Below are positions 32,599 through 44,701 of a DNA stretch of 64,000 nucleotides, in pieces. The translations under genes were made by a program, and so were the position numbers. Each line of letters opens with the position of its first letter. The stretch's first letter is position 1. The notes below the pieces were generated by a model that did not search any database, was not told the origin of the DNA, and worked only from the letters and a program-made list of their open reading frames with translations. The DNA is from Terfezia claveryi (taxonomy: Eukaryota > Ascomycota > Pezizomycetes > Pezizales > Pezizaceae): the NCBI GenBank assembly GCA_015179025.1, contig WHUX01000025.1:186001-250000 (forward strand). Reading direction: 5' to 3'.

Positions 32599-34510
32599 TC
32601 ACTCACTCACTCCCTTGCTCTCCAGATACACCTCCCACCCCTCCTTCCCCACCTCCTCATCAAACTCCTCCAGCCTCTCCGCCTTTGCCAAAACCTCCTC
32701 CTCCATCCTCTTCACAAACCGCACATACATCTCCGTCAAACCCGCATATCCCCCACTCGCCAGGATCCTAACCGCCAACAACGCCGCATTCGTCCCATTA
32801 TTAATCCCCACCGTCGCCACCGGAATCCCCTTCGGCATCTGCACAATACTCAGTATACTATCTACGCCAGCCAACTGGCTCCCTCTTACGGGGACTCCAA
32901 TCACGGGTAAACTTGTCTCTGAGGCAACCATCCCAGGTAAATGTGCCGCGCCGCCCGCCCCGGCGATGATCACCCGGATTCCCCTAGAGACAGCAGAGTG
33001 CGCGAAAGAGACCATCCGAGCGGGGGTGCGGTGCGCGGAGACGACAGTGCATTCAAAGGGAATTTGGAACTTCTGAAGAGTCTGGCAGGCGGGGATTAGC
33101 ACGGGGAGGTCAGAGTCGGAGCCCATGATAATGGAGACTATCGGTGCTGGTCGAGCAGGGTGTTTTGGGACAGGGATTTCTCCCGTGTCGAATGCGGCGG
33201 CGATGATGGGGGCGGCGTTTGTTTCGACTTCGGCCATGGAACCCCCGACGATGGTGATATGGCCCATTTTTCGCCCGGGACGACCAGGGCCTTTCCCATA
33301 GAGGTGAACTGTCGCGCCGGGGATGGAGAGGGCGGAGCGTGCGAGGTCGAGGTGAGCCCAGGGCGTGTTTGGGTCGGGGGAGCCGAGGATGTTGACCATG
33401 ATGGAGGAGGTAGTGGGGGTGGAGAGGGAGGTGGCGGTGGGCGGGATGGGGAGGTCGAGGATGGCGCGGAGGTGAATCTCGAATTGGGATGTGGGGCAGG
33501 CGTCGATAGTGTAGTGGCCGGAATTGTGTGGCCTAGGTGCCAGCTCGTTGATGAGGAGGGTGTCTAAGCATAAGTTAGTAGATTGTAATCGGATATTATA
33601 GGAAAGGGGAGGAATGGGAGTTTACGCACCATCGTCCATCAAGAACATCTCTACCCCAAAGACACCTTTCCCAGGGAATACTGAGACCGCCTGCTCAGCC
33701 AGCTTCCTCGCTCGCTCTTGAATTTCCTTGCTCACGCCCCTTGCGGGAATGTAGCACACCCTCAAGATGCTTTTCTCATGCACCGTCTCCGCCACAGGAT
33801 ACGCCATAACCGCATCCTTCCCCCTAACCACCATCACCGCCAACTCCATCTTGAAATGCGCCCACTTCTCTGCATATAGCGGTCTCGTCCCAAGCTTACT
33901 CAGCGCCTCTGGAATATCCTTCTCGCTCGTCACAGCAAAGTTTCCCCGACCATCATACGCCATCGTCCTACTCTTCAGCATATACGGATACCCAAACACA
34001 CTCCCCACATCCTTCAGCGCCTGTTCACTTGCCTCCTGGATAGGGAGAACCTCTGCCGTGGGAACTCCCCCGTCGCTCAGTACCTTATGCTGGAGGTATT
34101 TATCCTGGATCGTCCGGATCGTCTTCCAATCAGGCTGAATCTCGACTTTCTTCCCACCAAGCTTGGTGGCCTGGTATTCGGGCTTTTCTAGCTCCTCGAG
34201 GATGTGTGTGTCGACGTGCTCGATCTCTGCGGTAATGATGTCGCAGTTAGTCGCGAGCTCGTGGATAGAGGCAGCGTCGTCGAAGGATCCCTGGATGTGT
34301 GTGTTTAATGCATTGATTTGCTTTGCGGGGGAGTCGTGGGGGGTGTCGAGGAGGATAGTGGAGAGATTCAGCCGATGGGCGGCTTCGACCATCATGCGGC
34401 CGAGCTGGGGGGAGTTGAGTGTCAGTATACATGAGCTGTTAGGAGGTGTGCGGGATGGCGGGGAAACGTACCTGGCCACCGCCGAGGATGCCTATTGTGC
34501 GGGAATCCAT
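32599..34510 (-). CDS. ADE2: Phosphoribosylaminoimidazole carboxylase, PurK-PurE fusion (Ade2)
   Basis: Exons 34472-34510, 33630-34404 and 32599-33563. Introns of 67 and 66 nt keep the frame throughout and give 592 residues (yeast 571). [18 protein letters not shown] opens the PurK nucleotide-binding domain. [15 protein letters not shown] belongs to the ATP-grasp fold, and [14 protein letters not shown] marks the end of PurK. From about residue 420, [15 protein letters not shown] starts the PurE mutase domain with its GSDSD loop, followed by SAHRTP and GGAAHLPGM. It converts AIR to CAIR in purine synthesis. The neighbouring minus-strand gene upstream is THR4, about 0.9 kb away. Confidence 0.96.
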
Positions 34511-35419
34511 TGTGGCGGCGGGTGACGGTATGAAGAAGTCGTAAATGCTCCGGCAAGCAAATAGACAACAGAATGTCTGGAGAGATCTTCAGTCGATAAT
34601 TTGGATGAGTGAAGATACTTGGTAAAACTCGAACGCTTAGCCAATAGAAGTTGCGCAATGTTCCCTGTAAGCAGACTGGAATCGCGAGCGGTGAAAACGA
34701 ATTGTATTGTTGGCTATCGATAAACTCCAAAAGAATGCGTATAAGAATGCTTGCTTTGCGTTATAACTCGTTGTATATATATTCCTTCGAGCTTTTTCAG
34801 AAAGGTTAGAAAAAAGAACCACCAGTTTTTTTTAAGGTGAACAAAGGGACACAAGAACATTCCGTGGGTTACCCTGAGCTTTAACGTCCCCAGCGTTCCA
34901 CAACCGGAGAGATGATCGATCACTCACTGGTTTTGCTTTGTATGTATGAGCAGGGTTCTGGTCAATGATTGTATTGGTAGACCTAGGAACAGGAGAGAGA
35001 GAGAGAGAGAGAGAGCAAGTATACAGGTTTTATGCGTGAAGAAAGGCAAGGAAAGCAAGGTTTCTCAACAGATAACAACTAGTCTAAGTTTTCAAAATTA
35101 CAAGTTCAAATCAAGTTTTTGCATTCGAGAGTCTGGCTGGTTATAGTGACTATTTTGTAGCAGACGAAACGTTCAGGCTTCAAGTCAGTCGAGATGGGAG
35201 GGATGGTGGGGGATGGTGGAGTGAAGCCAACGGAAAAATGGAAATACGTCCGCGATATATAAATATACATACATTCCCCCCGCTTCCCCCCTTTATTCGT
35301 TTTGGTATATAGGACAACCTGCGTTTCCCGGCCCAATACTGCCAGACAATGCCCACCACACATACCGTCCCTATCTCTACATGACTCAAAGTAACCATCG
35401 GATACCCATCTAAAGAACC
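34511..35419. other. ADE2 upstream region / THR4 3' region with (GA)n
   Basis: A GAGAGA run at about 34990-35015. No ORF with a recognisable motif. A TTACCCTGAG variant of the dispersed TTACCCTGAA motif lies at 34869. Confidence 0.5.
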
Positions 35420-37106
35420 CTATTCCCTCTCCTCCCCTAGCTCCTCTTCAATAACTCTCTTCAAAACCTCTGCATGCACCACCCCCACAACCCTACACCT
35501 CCTCTCCCTTTCCTCCAGCCCTACAAACTCCCTCGGCCGAACCTTCTCCTCGAAGCTGTACCCGCCCACCCCCTCTAGGGCTAAATCCACTGCCCTGCTA
35601 AATTTCGCAGGGTGTGCTGTACTTAGGGTAATCCACACCTCCCCCCCTGCCAACTCCTCCTTGGGGGTATTATGGCATTCATCACCGAGACCCCTACAGC
35701 GGTGTGTGGATCAAGGATGTAGTCGCACTTTTCGTAGGTGGATTTTATGGTTGCTAGTGTCTCGTCATCGCCGACTCTCCGGGAGGAGAAGTTTTTGCGG
35801 AAGGCTTCTCGTACCGGGCCTTGTGGGGCGAGGCGGCCGGTGGATTTAAACTCAGACATCCACTTTGCTACGGTGGCTCCTGCGCCAGCGGGGGTTCCGT
35901 CTGATTCCGCTTCGAGAGCGAGGTACCAAAGCAACCTCTCAAAATTCGACGACACGAGGATATCCATCGCCGGACTCAATGTCTCCTTCACCCCGCTGGC
36001 ATCAGCCTTAACCGCATCCTCCACACCAGCCGCGGCCGTGGTTTGTTTCTCGTAAACCCCCGAGTCAAAGAACCGGTAGAGAATGTCATTTGCGTTTGTG
36101 GCGATCCAGAGGGAGCGGATGGGAGGCCCATGCGTTTAGCATAGTACCCTGCGAGGATGTCGCCAAAGTTTCCCGTGGGGACGACATATATCGGGTCGAG
36201 GACACTCGGGTCTGGGGATGTGAGATTGAGCTTTCGGGCGAGGGAAAAGTATGAGTAGAAGTAGTATGTGATTTGGGCGAGGATGCGGGCCCAGTTGATT
36301 GAATTTACCGCGCCGAGGTTGTGGAGCTTATTGAACTCGCGGTCCGAGAAGAGGGATTTGACGGTGTCTTGGCAGTCGTCAAAAGTACCCTCTACGGCGA
36401 CGTTGTGCACGTTGCGGTCGAGGACGGTGGTCATCTGTGCTTCTTGGATGGCGGAGACGCGCTTATGTGGGTGGAGGATGAACACGCTGACGTCCTTCTT
36501 GCCCCTCAGGCCATAAATCGCCGCACTGCCAGTATCACCCGAGGTAGCTCCCACAACTGTAAGATGGTGTCTCTCCGCCCAGCCTTGCCTTCATTCTTTC
36601 GCTGCAAAAAGTACTCAAAGAGGTTCCCGACGAATTGGAGCGCAACGTCTTTGAATGCAAAGGTAGGCCCGTGAAACAGCTCGAGGAGGTATCTTTGGGG
36701 CTCACTTGGACTCTGGTGTTTGGAGAGGGGTACGGTGGGGGTGATTTCGGGGTGGCGGAAGGTGGAGTAGGATCGCTCAATGAGATTCCTGAGGTCGGCA
36801 GGGGGTATCTCTGCGGGAGAGATGTATAGGGAGAGGATCTCGTAGGCGAGTTGCTGGAAGGTGAGCTTGGACCAGGCAGTAAACCAGTTTGAGGGGAGGC
36901 AGGGGATGGATTCGGGGATGAAGAGACCGCCGTCGGTGGCGAGGCCTTTGAGCACGACATCTTCAAAAGAGAGCTGTTGTGGGTTCAATGTGAGCGAGAT
37001 ACAGCTATTGCGGGACGGAGGAGCTGTTATGGGATGAATGTACGTACCCCATAGGACCCGCCCCTGGTGCTGAGATACCTTTGAGCGGGGAGTGGGTATC
37101 AGCCAT
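35420..37106 (-). CDS. THR4: Threonine synthase (Thr4), read through four apparent single-base deletions
   Basis: Converts O-phosphohomoserine to threonine with PLP. Exon 1 is 37048-37106, intron 36974-37047, exon 2 35420-36973. The conserved lead YLSTRGGSYG joins LSFEDVVLKGLATDGGLFIP across the intron. The PLP lysine is in FHGPTFAFKDVALQF, and the phosphate/substrate loop is VGATSGDTGSAAIYGLRG. The frame breaks four times, at 37087-37090, 36575-36576, 36121-36123 and 35663-35667. Each is one G or C short in a homopolymer. With four bases allowed for, the gene is 538 residues (yeast 514) with no other defect. Family motifs are intact in every segment, so sequence error is likelier than a dead gene. 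Annotated as a gene with that caveat. Confidence 0.88.
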
Positions 37107-37180
37107 TGTGATGAAGGGGACTGTGATGCGGATTCAAGCAACGAGAGAAGGCCCAGTATGCAGCTTCAATTGAAGGACTG

Positions 37181-37200
37181 CACTGCACTGCACTGCACTG
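37181..37200. repeat. (CACTG)n short tandem repeat upstream of THR4
   Basis: Four to five copies of CACTG immediately upstream of the THR4 start region. Non-coding. Confidence 0.7.
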
Positions 37201-37206
37201 ATGCTT

Positions 37207-37670
37207 CCACGAGATGAGGGGAATTATTTCCGTTCCTTTTTTTGGGGGGCTTTCACAATGCTAAACGAGACAAGCGAGGAGACAAGCGAGGGGAGGTTAT
37301 GCAATTTGCTTGTGAATTTTTATGTTAGTTATAGTCGGCCAACGAGTGCTCCTGCCCCGCACATGATACAGCCTCTTATTGACAACTGCTACTTACTCTA
37401 TCTCCATTGTTAATACATACGAAGTTTACACACAGTGATCGTGCCCATATTTCGATCATCAATACAGATATGTATCATCGAAGGCATCCGAAAACCCAAA
37501 TTCCAAACCGAGTATACCCCCGTGCGCAGCGTAGGAGGATGAGAATCGCCTATTATTGTCCCGATTGATTCAATTGGGCCAATATCCCTAAATACCTTTG
37601 CCCCCGCCACCTGTGCAATGTATTTAATCTCTCTGATAATAAGTGTTGGGTTCTATCTTTAGCCTGCAAC
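37207..37670. other. THR4/THI80 intergenic region
   Basis: No supported gene; short frames only. Both neighbours lie on the minus strand, so the THR4 promoter and the THI80 3' end fall here. Confidence 0.5.
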
Positions 37671-38582
37671 TCAGAAGGCTACCGCTTTGATTTCCACGGT
37701 GAAGAGTACTGGCTCTGTCGTAAACACCGTAACAACCTCCTCTTTCAATATATTACTAGTACTCACTTTCCCCCCAAATGCAGTCTCCCAGTCGGTCACA
37801 TCCCACACCAAACCATTTGTCGTTATCACGCTTGGCCCACCCACAGGTATTATTCCACAGGCCGGACCGAAAACCTCCCTCGGCAAGCTGATCTGATTCT
37901 CACCCTTTACCAACAGGAATGTGATCCCTTCCTCCGAGAGCAAGAAGATTTTCCTTCGTTGAGAACCTTCCTGAGAAATAGCAAGGTGCAGTTGGTGAAT
38001 CGAGTGGAATGCGTGGTCGACTCTCCCTCCAAGTGCATTGTATACAAAGATCGTAACAACATGATCAATTAGCTTCCCTGGGCTGGAAGGCCTGTGATGC
38101 TTCTGAATGTAATCCAGGCATTTCCCAAAGTCGGTTGAATCCTGGTCAGGATCGTGCACGACGTCAACACCCACGGATGCATAGTATTCTTGAACCTCCG
38201 GACGAAGTGAGTCTAGGTCTCCACAAATCGCGTTGGGGATCTTTGCAGCAATACGAATTAGTTCTTGGGCTGGTCTGGCTTGGTCTTGGGCAGCAATTGA
38301 TTGAGTGAAGTAGATATACATAAGCACCACGCTGTTTCTCGTCTAGAGCATCATATAATTGGTTTCCTCCTCCATCACCGCATACCCGAAAATTTGCTAT
38401 TGGGTGTCAGCCTTCGCGTGGTTTTTGTTAGGCAGAGCACGATACATACCGTTCGTCCAAAGATATTTTAGAAAGGTAATATCTTTGATTTGCTGGTTTA
38501 ACAGCAAAAAGACATATCCGTACGGCTGGTTTCTGAAGGAGCTTGGGTCCCATAGGGCAATCTGGTCAGTGGAGGTTGGCAT
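37671..38582 (-). CDS. THI80: Thiamine pyrophosphokinase (Thi80)
   Basis: Exons 38450-38582, 38320-38396 and 37671-38240 with introns of 53 and 79 nt; 259 residues. The junctions give WTN-ANFRVCGDGGGNQLYD and QRGAY-IPNAICGDLDSL, reproducing the two hallmark blocks of the kinase: C-x-DGG-x-N-x-LYD and GDLDS. DQDSTDFGKCLDYI follows, and ALGGRVDHAFHSIHQL is the third block. The C-terminal sheet domain (CGIIPVGGPSVITTNGLVWDV) binds thiamine. It transfers pyrophosphate from ATP to thiamine, producing the cofactor TPP. The start is the in-frame ATG at 38582; a TTG-led extension of five codons is less likely. Confidence 0.92.
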
Positions 38583-38719
38583 AGCATCTGGAGGCAAGTC
38601 CTGTTGCTAAAACATGTGACTTCGAACCCCGCGCTTGTGGTTTCATCCAGTCTTGCAGCATCCCCTCCTCCTTCGAGGACCAGTACATAATCATTGCGCC
38701 ACCCACACACGCTCCTCAG

Positions 38720-39092
38720 ATGCAAGGCCTCTGTTTCCCCACGCCGTCCCAAAAGTCCTACGTCCCGAATAACCCCCCTGCACCCCTCCAGCTCCCCACC
38801 ACCACTACCACTGTTCGTCCGGTTCAGGAGCCTCCGCCACGCCAGGATCAACCCAAATGCCCTCTATGCACTGCACAGGTGTATCAGTACTTTCTTAACG
38901 GGAGGCAAGCTGTCGTCATGTGTTCCGATACAAAGGTTTGACCTCGGGCCCCCATGTAGGTTATTCGTGTTAATAAAGTAAGGGAAGTGTCCATATCCGT
39001 TCAACCTACCTACTGCGAGGGTGATGTTGGAAAATGTGGTGCCTATACCAGCAGTGAGGACAATGGGTGCTGTGTTCAATAGGCCAGGATGA
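38720..39092 (+). CDS. Small zinc-ribbon-like protein, 106 residues
   Basis: Exon 1 38720-38935, intron 38936-38987 (52 nt, GTTTGA donor, GGAAG acceptor), exon 2 38988-39092. The splice turns MCSDTK into CSDTK-CPYPFN, so the mature protein has CPLC...MCSDTKCPYPF, four cysteines in two pairs, as in a zinc ribbon. The N-terminal 45 residues are Pro/Thr/Gln-rich and disordered. The C-terminus is a short hydrophobic/basic stretch. It is divergent to THI80, with start sites about 140 bp apart. Function is unknown; similar short fungal proteins exist in my memory but without a known role. An additional upstream exon is possible. Confidence 0.6.
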
Positions 39093-39672
39093 GGCTTCAG
39101 GATATCAAACGGTTCAGGCATAACCATATGCTGAAGCTCCTTCGGTGGTCTAGATACATACTCTACAGAGCAGTACATCTGCACCATATTTTGATATTCC
39201 TCAATTAGATAGCTTGCACTGGCTGATCCAGGGAATAGAGCTCAAAGGTGAATGTGAGAAAGCTCCCTGAGACAGCCTGCAAGGGAATGCACAGTAGAAC
39301 GCCTACCTACACAAGCGCACACTGTGCATAATAAGAGGCCCACCGCATTCCCAATAATGTGAGATTTTCTATATTCTACCTATACATAAGCTGTTTCACC
39401 CGACTTCACCGTCTCTGAGCCTTTGTACAGTACCTTGAGGAATATAACCGTTCTCACTGTTCCACTGGGGATCGGCAAAGTAAGGGTCTACCGGCAGAGC
39501 CGAGGTATGGTTGCGTGTCGAAATAATAAAAAATAAATAACAGGAAGCTGTTGTAGTAGTGCCTCTGGAGCCTCTGGGCCCCGGCCGGGCCTTCTGGTAT
39601 GGAGGACAGTTCATTCTGGAGAATATAAATTGCATTTGAGGTTATCCAGCGTCCTAAATTTATAATACAGGC
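39093..39672. other. Intergenic, no supported gene
   Basis: Short frames on the minus strand lack motifs. The SDR promoter is presumably here. Confidence 0.5.
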
Positions 39673-41083
39673 ATGTCACCCAACGACGACAGCAAGACAG
39701 CAAAAGGCAGATTGGAGCAAGTCGCAGCTCACCTCCAGCCATTAGAGACAATCGCAAGGAACTCAGCAGGAAAGTAAGTCTGACATTTACTTCCTCCATC
39801 CCGCCAGAGCAGCTTCCATCGTGCTCTAGTCTAACGGCAACTTCGTCCACAGGCAGCTCACTGGGAGAGTGTGCATCATAACCGGTGAGTTCAAAACCCC
39901 CCCCCTTTCACCTCCAGTTTACACTCATCTAACCCTTCTCCCCATAGGCTGCAACTCAGTGGTAAGCACCGCTCTATCTCCCCGCTAAAAACCATGGCCC
40001 AGGTACATTAGTTACTACAGCTTGGAATTGGCCTCGCCTCAGCACACCTCTTCGCCGCCAACAGTGCAAAAGCAATCTACATCTGCGACTATGCGGATAC
40101 CCACCTCTCCTCACACGAGGCAGAGATCAAGAAGCTCTATCCGGGGGTAGATGTGTATGCGAGGAGGTTCGACGCAGCAGATGAGGAAGGGGTGAAGACT
40201 GTAGTTGGGGAGGCAGTGGAGAGATATGGACATTTGGATGGTAAGGGTTTAATGCTCTAAACACGGGAGGGGGGCCGTGGAAGCAAAGTTCGGGCTAATT
40301 TTTGAGTGGGATTAATTACAGTATTCTTTGCAAATGCAGGTATACTTGGCGCGAAGGACAAGCAGACTAATGGGCCGAAGGTGGTGGGGAATATTGAAGC
40401 TGGAGAGTTTATGGAAACAATGAGGGTTAATACTTTAAGGTAAAAAGATTCATTTCAACTCCGAATTCGAAAGTCCACTGACATAATCCCCTCCCGGGTA
40501 GTGCATTCCTTGCTGTCAAGCATGCCTCAAAAGCAATGATGCTCTCCCACCCAGATAAACCCGCTCCAGGGGGCTCAATCATCGCGACCGCCTCTGTAGC
40601 CGGAATTCGTTCTGGTGGAGGTGGATGTAAGCTCCCATATATTTTACCCACATTCTAACTCCCCTAGCTATCCCCTCTACCCCCTCACTCCACTCCCCAA
40701 TAGAATACCTTAGACAGTTACATCACATCTCACGACTAACCCCCACCCCAGCCGACTACTCTGCCTCCAAATCCGCCGTCATAAACCTAATGCAAACCTC
40801 TGCATACCAACTCCAAGGCACCTCCATCCGATGCAACGCGCTCTGCCCTGGGCTCATCGAAACCGGAATGACCAGTCTCCTATACGAAGCCGCGCGCGAA
40901 AAGGGGGTAGAGCGAAAAATTGGACAGCTGAATCCACTCAAGAGGGGTGGTACGGCGGGGGAGGTGGCGAGGGTGGTGCTGTGGCTTGCGGGGGAGGGCG
41001 CGGGGTATGTTAATGCACAGGCGGTGGCGGTAGATGGAGGGTTGAGCGGAAGTTTGCCGGTTATGCCGGGCAGGTTTCATTAG
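39673..41083 (+). CDS. Short-chain dehydrogenase/reductase with seven exons
   Basis: Exons 39673-39773, 39853-39884, 39948-39961, 40021-40240, 40322-40439, 40502-40626 and 40752-41083. All junctions are GT...AG and the sum is 942 nt (313 residues). Exon 3 is only 14 nt, yet it is required to complete the cofactor loop TGCNS-V-LGIG. CDYAD follows the second strand, FFANAGIL is the NAG motif, SIIATASVAG carries the catalytic Ser, and DYSASKSAV the Tyr and Lys. CPGLIETGM, the acidic/hydrophobic tail and VDGGLSG are the usual C-terminal blocks. NAD(P)-dependent oxidoreductase of unknown substrate. The first 34 residues precede the fold and are charged. Confidence 0.9.
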
Positions 41084-42444
41084 GGCGGACGGGAGGTTTC
41101 CCAATTTGGGGAGAGTACGGGGTGCAGGGGAAAACTTCACTACAGGCTTTAGGATGGTAACCGTAAAGAATGCCCTGCTATATCATCATACGCTATGCTA
41201 CCTTTTTTATCGTGCATAAAAATAGGGCGACATTCACCTGTGATTACACCTCTTCCTGGCGGCAGTAACGATTCTGATTTAAAGCCTACAGCGCTCGGGA
41301 AAGCTCCAATTAATACTGAGGGAGGCAGCAGTGCTGGTGATGGCAAATAAGATGTTGATAATCTGACACATTGATACTTGCTGTTTGTGAAAAATCTGCG
41401 GCACTGGTATCGGAGAGTTCTGCCGCAGAATGTGATGCTTCCTTGCTATCACTAGTAGCAGGAGCGGTAGTATCGGGGGGATTATCTTCCATCTCGAACT
41501 CCGCTTCATTCCTGCACTCCCGCCTCCCTCTCCCACTACCTCACCATCCCCTTTCCCTACCAGGTTCCCACCTTTCTTCTCACCTCCGGTTTTCTCCACC
41601 TCCACCTTAGGCTTATCCAGCAACTCCCACGCGCAGGAACCCCCCCCCCCCCCCGGGGCCCCTTGGTAACTACTACAACGGTCGGAAACCTGTCCCTTCA
41701 ATGCGTGCCCTAAAGATTTCTCCGGGGTAAGCTCAATCAAAGTAGGTTTATTTGCGGGGAAATTGAGGCAATAGGTTGTTGGCAGGAGTGGATTAGAACT
41801 TCGGGATGGATTGATGGTGGGGGTTACTGTAGAAGGGATAGGTATCGGACGAGTATTGGTAAAGTTTTGTTAGGAAAGTTTTTACTGTATTACTAAGATT
41901 AGTGCTGGTACCGTGCATAGGCTGATGGTTGCCAAGACGCACCCAACGTCAGGCAGCACAACGTCAGGCAGCTGCGTACAACGTCATATTAAGCTTCTGT
42001 GAGCAATGTGAAGTATATGTGGTCAATTATGAGGGTTTTATTATATGTAGATTATCTATGTAAATTATCTATCTAATGTATATGTATCTACATACGAACA
42101 TGACATGTCGTTGTATATTCCAATTCCAAATAAATATGGTACCGTGCTTGTACATATACTTGTATGTATCACTTGTAATCTTCATGCGTGGCAGCACTCA
42201 GTGCACCAAACTATACAGACATTACAAGATGATTGGCTATGGCATGCAGCAGTTGCAAGGACTCATGATCATCAGCTGCAGAGTCGTGTAGGGTCCGCAT
42301 TAGCTGTGGACCAGCGAAGGTGCGGAGCTATCTGACATATGTACCTCGAGCTCACAACTCCAAGTTGAACTGTCAACACCACAAACACACCGCCATTCAC
42401 TATTCGACCACAAGCCTAAGAAAAAGCTCCATTAACGGCCAGTG
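41084..42444. other. Intergenic with a 14-C tract; weak coding potential
   Basis: A run of C at 41641-41654 lies inside a minus-strand frame (41279-41740) that reads poly-Gly there. A second, overlapping minus frame (41310-41492) is rich in Ser, Ala and Asp. A disordered-protein gene with a length-variable homopolymer is possible but not supported by any motif. Three near-repeats of CAACGTCAGGCAG lie near 41945-41990. Confidence 0.35.
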
Positions 42445-43527
42445 ATGCCTACTATCCCAGATACCAAAGGGTCAAGCAATGGCCCAAATACCGAGGCCGA
42501 ACAGCATAAGCTGAAACATATCAAAGTCTACCTCACGGGTTACGGTGTGCGTTCTCAGTCCCAACATACCTTCCAGTCCTTCTAGATTCATCATTATACT
42601 GATTCCCTCCTATCTTAGCCCTTCCCTGGCATAGCTGAAAACCCTTCAGGTCAAATGGCCAATTCCCTCCTCCCCGAAACTTCCATCTCTATTTACCTCA
42701 ACTCCCACTTTACACTGAAGATCACCATTCATCCCCACTCGAGTCCGATTCGTGTGGCTTACGCCGACGTTGAACGCATAGTTTCTGAAATTTACACTAC
42801 TGAGTCCTTCGATTACATCCTCCACGTTGGCGTTGGTCTTTCTGGTGGGTTTGAGCTCGAGAAGATTGCCTACGGAGATGGATACTACATGGGTGATGTA
42901 GATGGGCTAGTTCCTGGCGGGGAGGAAGCAAAATCTGACAATGAGCTCAAAAATGAGGGTTTGCTGAGGCATTGGGGTGGTGACGGGTCTATAGGGCCAA
43001 CACAAGACGTGCCCATGGGGACGGGTTTAGATGTGGATTGGATTGTAAAGATGGTACTGAATGGGAAGATAAAGCTATGTGAAGGTGCAGATGGTGAGGG
43101 ACGTGGATATACTGCTGCCCTTGATCAAGAGGTCTTAACAGATGGTGCTACCACGGCCCTTAAGAAAGCCTCCAATAACAAACAGCCACGGATTTCAAAA
43201 GGTTACAAAATTCGCCCTAGTAAGGACGCAGGTCGGTACCTTTGTGAATACATTTACCGAAAATCCCTCGAACAAGCAATCTCCCTACGGAAAAAAGGGG
43301 GGCGGAAGCCATGGGATTGGCGTCATGATACTCTCGCAGAAGAGTTTCCAGCAAGAAAAACATGCTCAGAGAGTCATATCTCGAAACGAGTGTTGTTTAT
43401 GCATGTACCACCTGTAGGGAACTTGTATACCGTTGCAGAAGATGTTGATTGTCTAAAGCAAGTTGTGGTGGGGATGGTGTTGGATGGAGAAGGGTTGAGG
43501 AAAACTCTAGATGATTTCTCTTGTTGA
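42445..43527 (+). CDS. Pyroglutamyl-peptidase I family (C15) cysteine peptidase
   Basis: Exon 1 42445-42546, intron 42547-42618 (72 nt), exon 2 42619-43527; 336 residues, longer than bacterial enzymes (about 215). The intron falls inside the signature, VYLTGYG-PFPGIAENPSG, which fits the conserved T-G-F/Y-G-PF-x...NPS. ILHVGVGLSGGFELEK supplies the acidic residue of the triad. DAGRYLCEYIYRKSL carries the nucleophilic Cys and RVLFMHVPPVG the His. It removes N-terminal pyroglutamate from peptides in the cytosol. The extra length is an insertion of about 80 residues (roughly 120-200), Gly/Asp-rich and poorly conserved. Confidence 0.9.
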
Positions 43528-44701
43528 TAGATTTTGGGATGATAGATTTGGTGATGGTTGACGACACCGGAGAGTGAGGATGGCACTGTCAGATTGTATA
43601 CGCTTTTGGAATTAGATTTGATTGGAGCGGGAGCCTATAATAATCTGCTTTTTTAATATATAAATATTGATGATGCGAAGATTGGACTTGATGAAGTTTT
43701 TTGTTCAATGTTTATGTAATAAAAAGATTATTTTAATTCTAAAATCTTCTCTAGATAGTTAGGTTTGAAAGGAAATAATGTTTTGGTCAGTTAGATCTAA
43801 CTAAACAGAAAAAGCCGATAATAAAATACTCTTATATCTATAAGTATATTTTACAAATTTATTTTTGAATTTCTAAAAAAAGAAAATATATATTTTTTTA
43901 TAGGTAAGGTATTGGAAGCGGAATAATATTTTTTTTTCCTTTTTTTTTTCTTGCTTTTTTTTTTATAAAAAAAAAGTATCTAACTATTTACTAGTTTTTC
44001 TTTTTTATAACCTAATTACAGTACTACCTTAGTAGAGAAAAGGGGATTTGCTACTAGAAAAACATAATCTAACTCTCAACTTTTTCTGCTGCCTCTACTT
44101 TACCGGGATCGGCTTCACCTCCCGCTCTCTGCCAGGTCGGCTTTCCTGGACCTTCCAGCATACATACAGTATATAAGTACGCTCTCCCAAGTTGAGTTGT
44201 CTATAGTACCGTAGTACGAGAGATAGTTTATACCAAAGTTTCTAGTTGGCTTATTATTATTATTATTATTATTATTATTTTATTGGTGGCTTTATATATA
44301 TGAAGTTACATTTGGATATATATTAATTACAACCAAATTTTACTTTTTTTGCCTTCTAGCATGTCTTTTATACTATGAACATTATTTTATCACATTTGAA
44401 AGATTATATTTTATATTCAGTATTCTATATAATATTAGTAGTATATAGATGACCAACAAAGGCATGGGCCACTCCTGATTCTTGGCCGGCCCATCATAAA
44501 AGTGGTAGAGAAGCTATACTAGAAAGTTCTAATTGAATATGATAGATACATACTCGAGTCCCTTTACCAGTGTGTTGAGGGGCCACCAAGGCGAATGACA
44601 GTCAATGATATCATGCAAAACCAGGGAAAAACAAAACCCCTTCTTTGATTTCACGTACCCACCCCATATGCATATATAAACAAAACAACTCGACCCAAAA
44701 T
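43528..44701. other. AT-rich intergenic block with (TTA)n microsatellite
   Basis: 43660-44060 is extremely AT-rich, with long A and T runs. ATT/TTA repeats run at about 44251-44280. No ORF supported. The base composition contrasts sharply with the flanking genes. Confidence 0.6.

Noticed and set aside
33160..34525. Long plus-strand frames over ADE2
   Set aside because: Antisense shadows of a GC-rich conserved gene.
30880..38582. Secondary-metabolite or catabolic gene cluster
   Set aside because: Neighbouring genes belong to unrelated primary pathways and no backbone enzyme, transporter or regulator is present.
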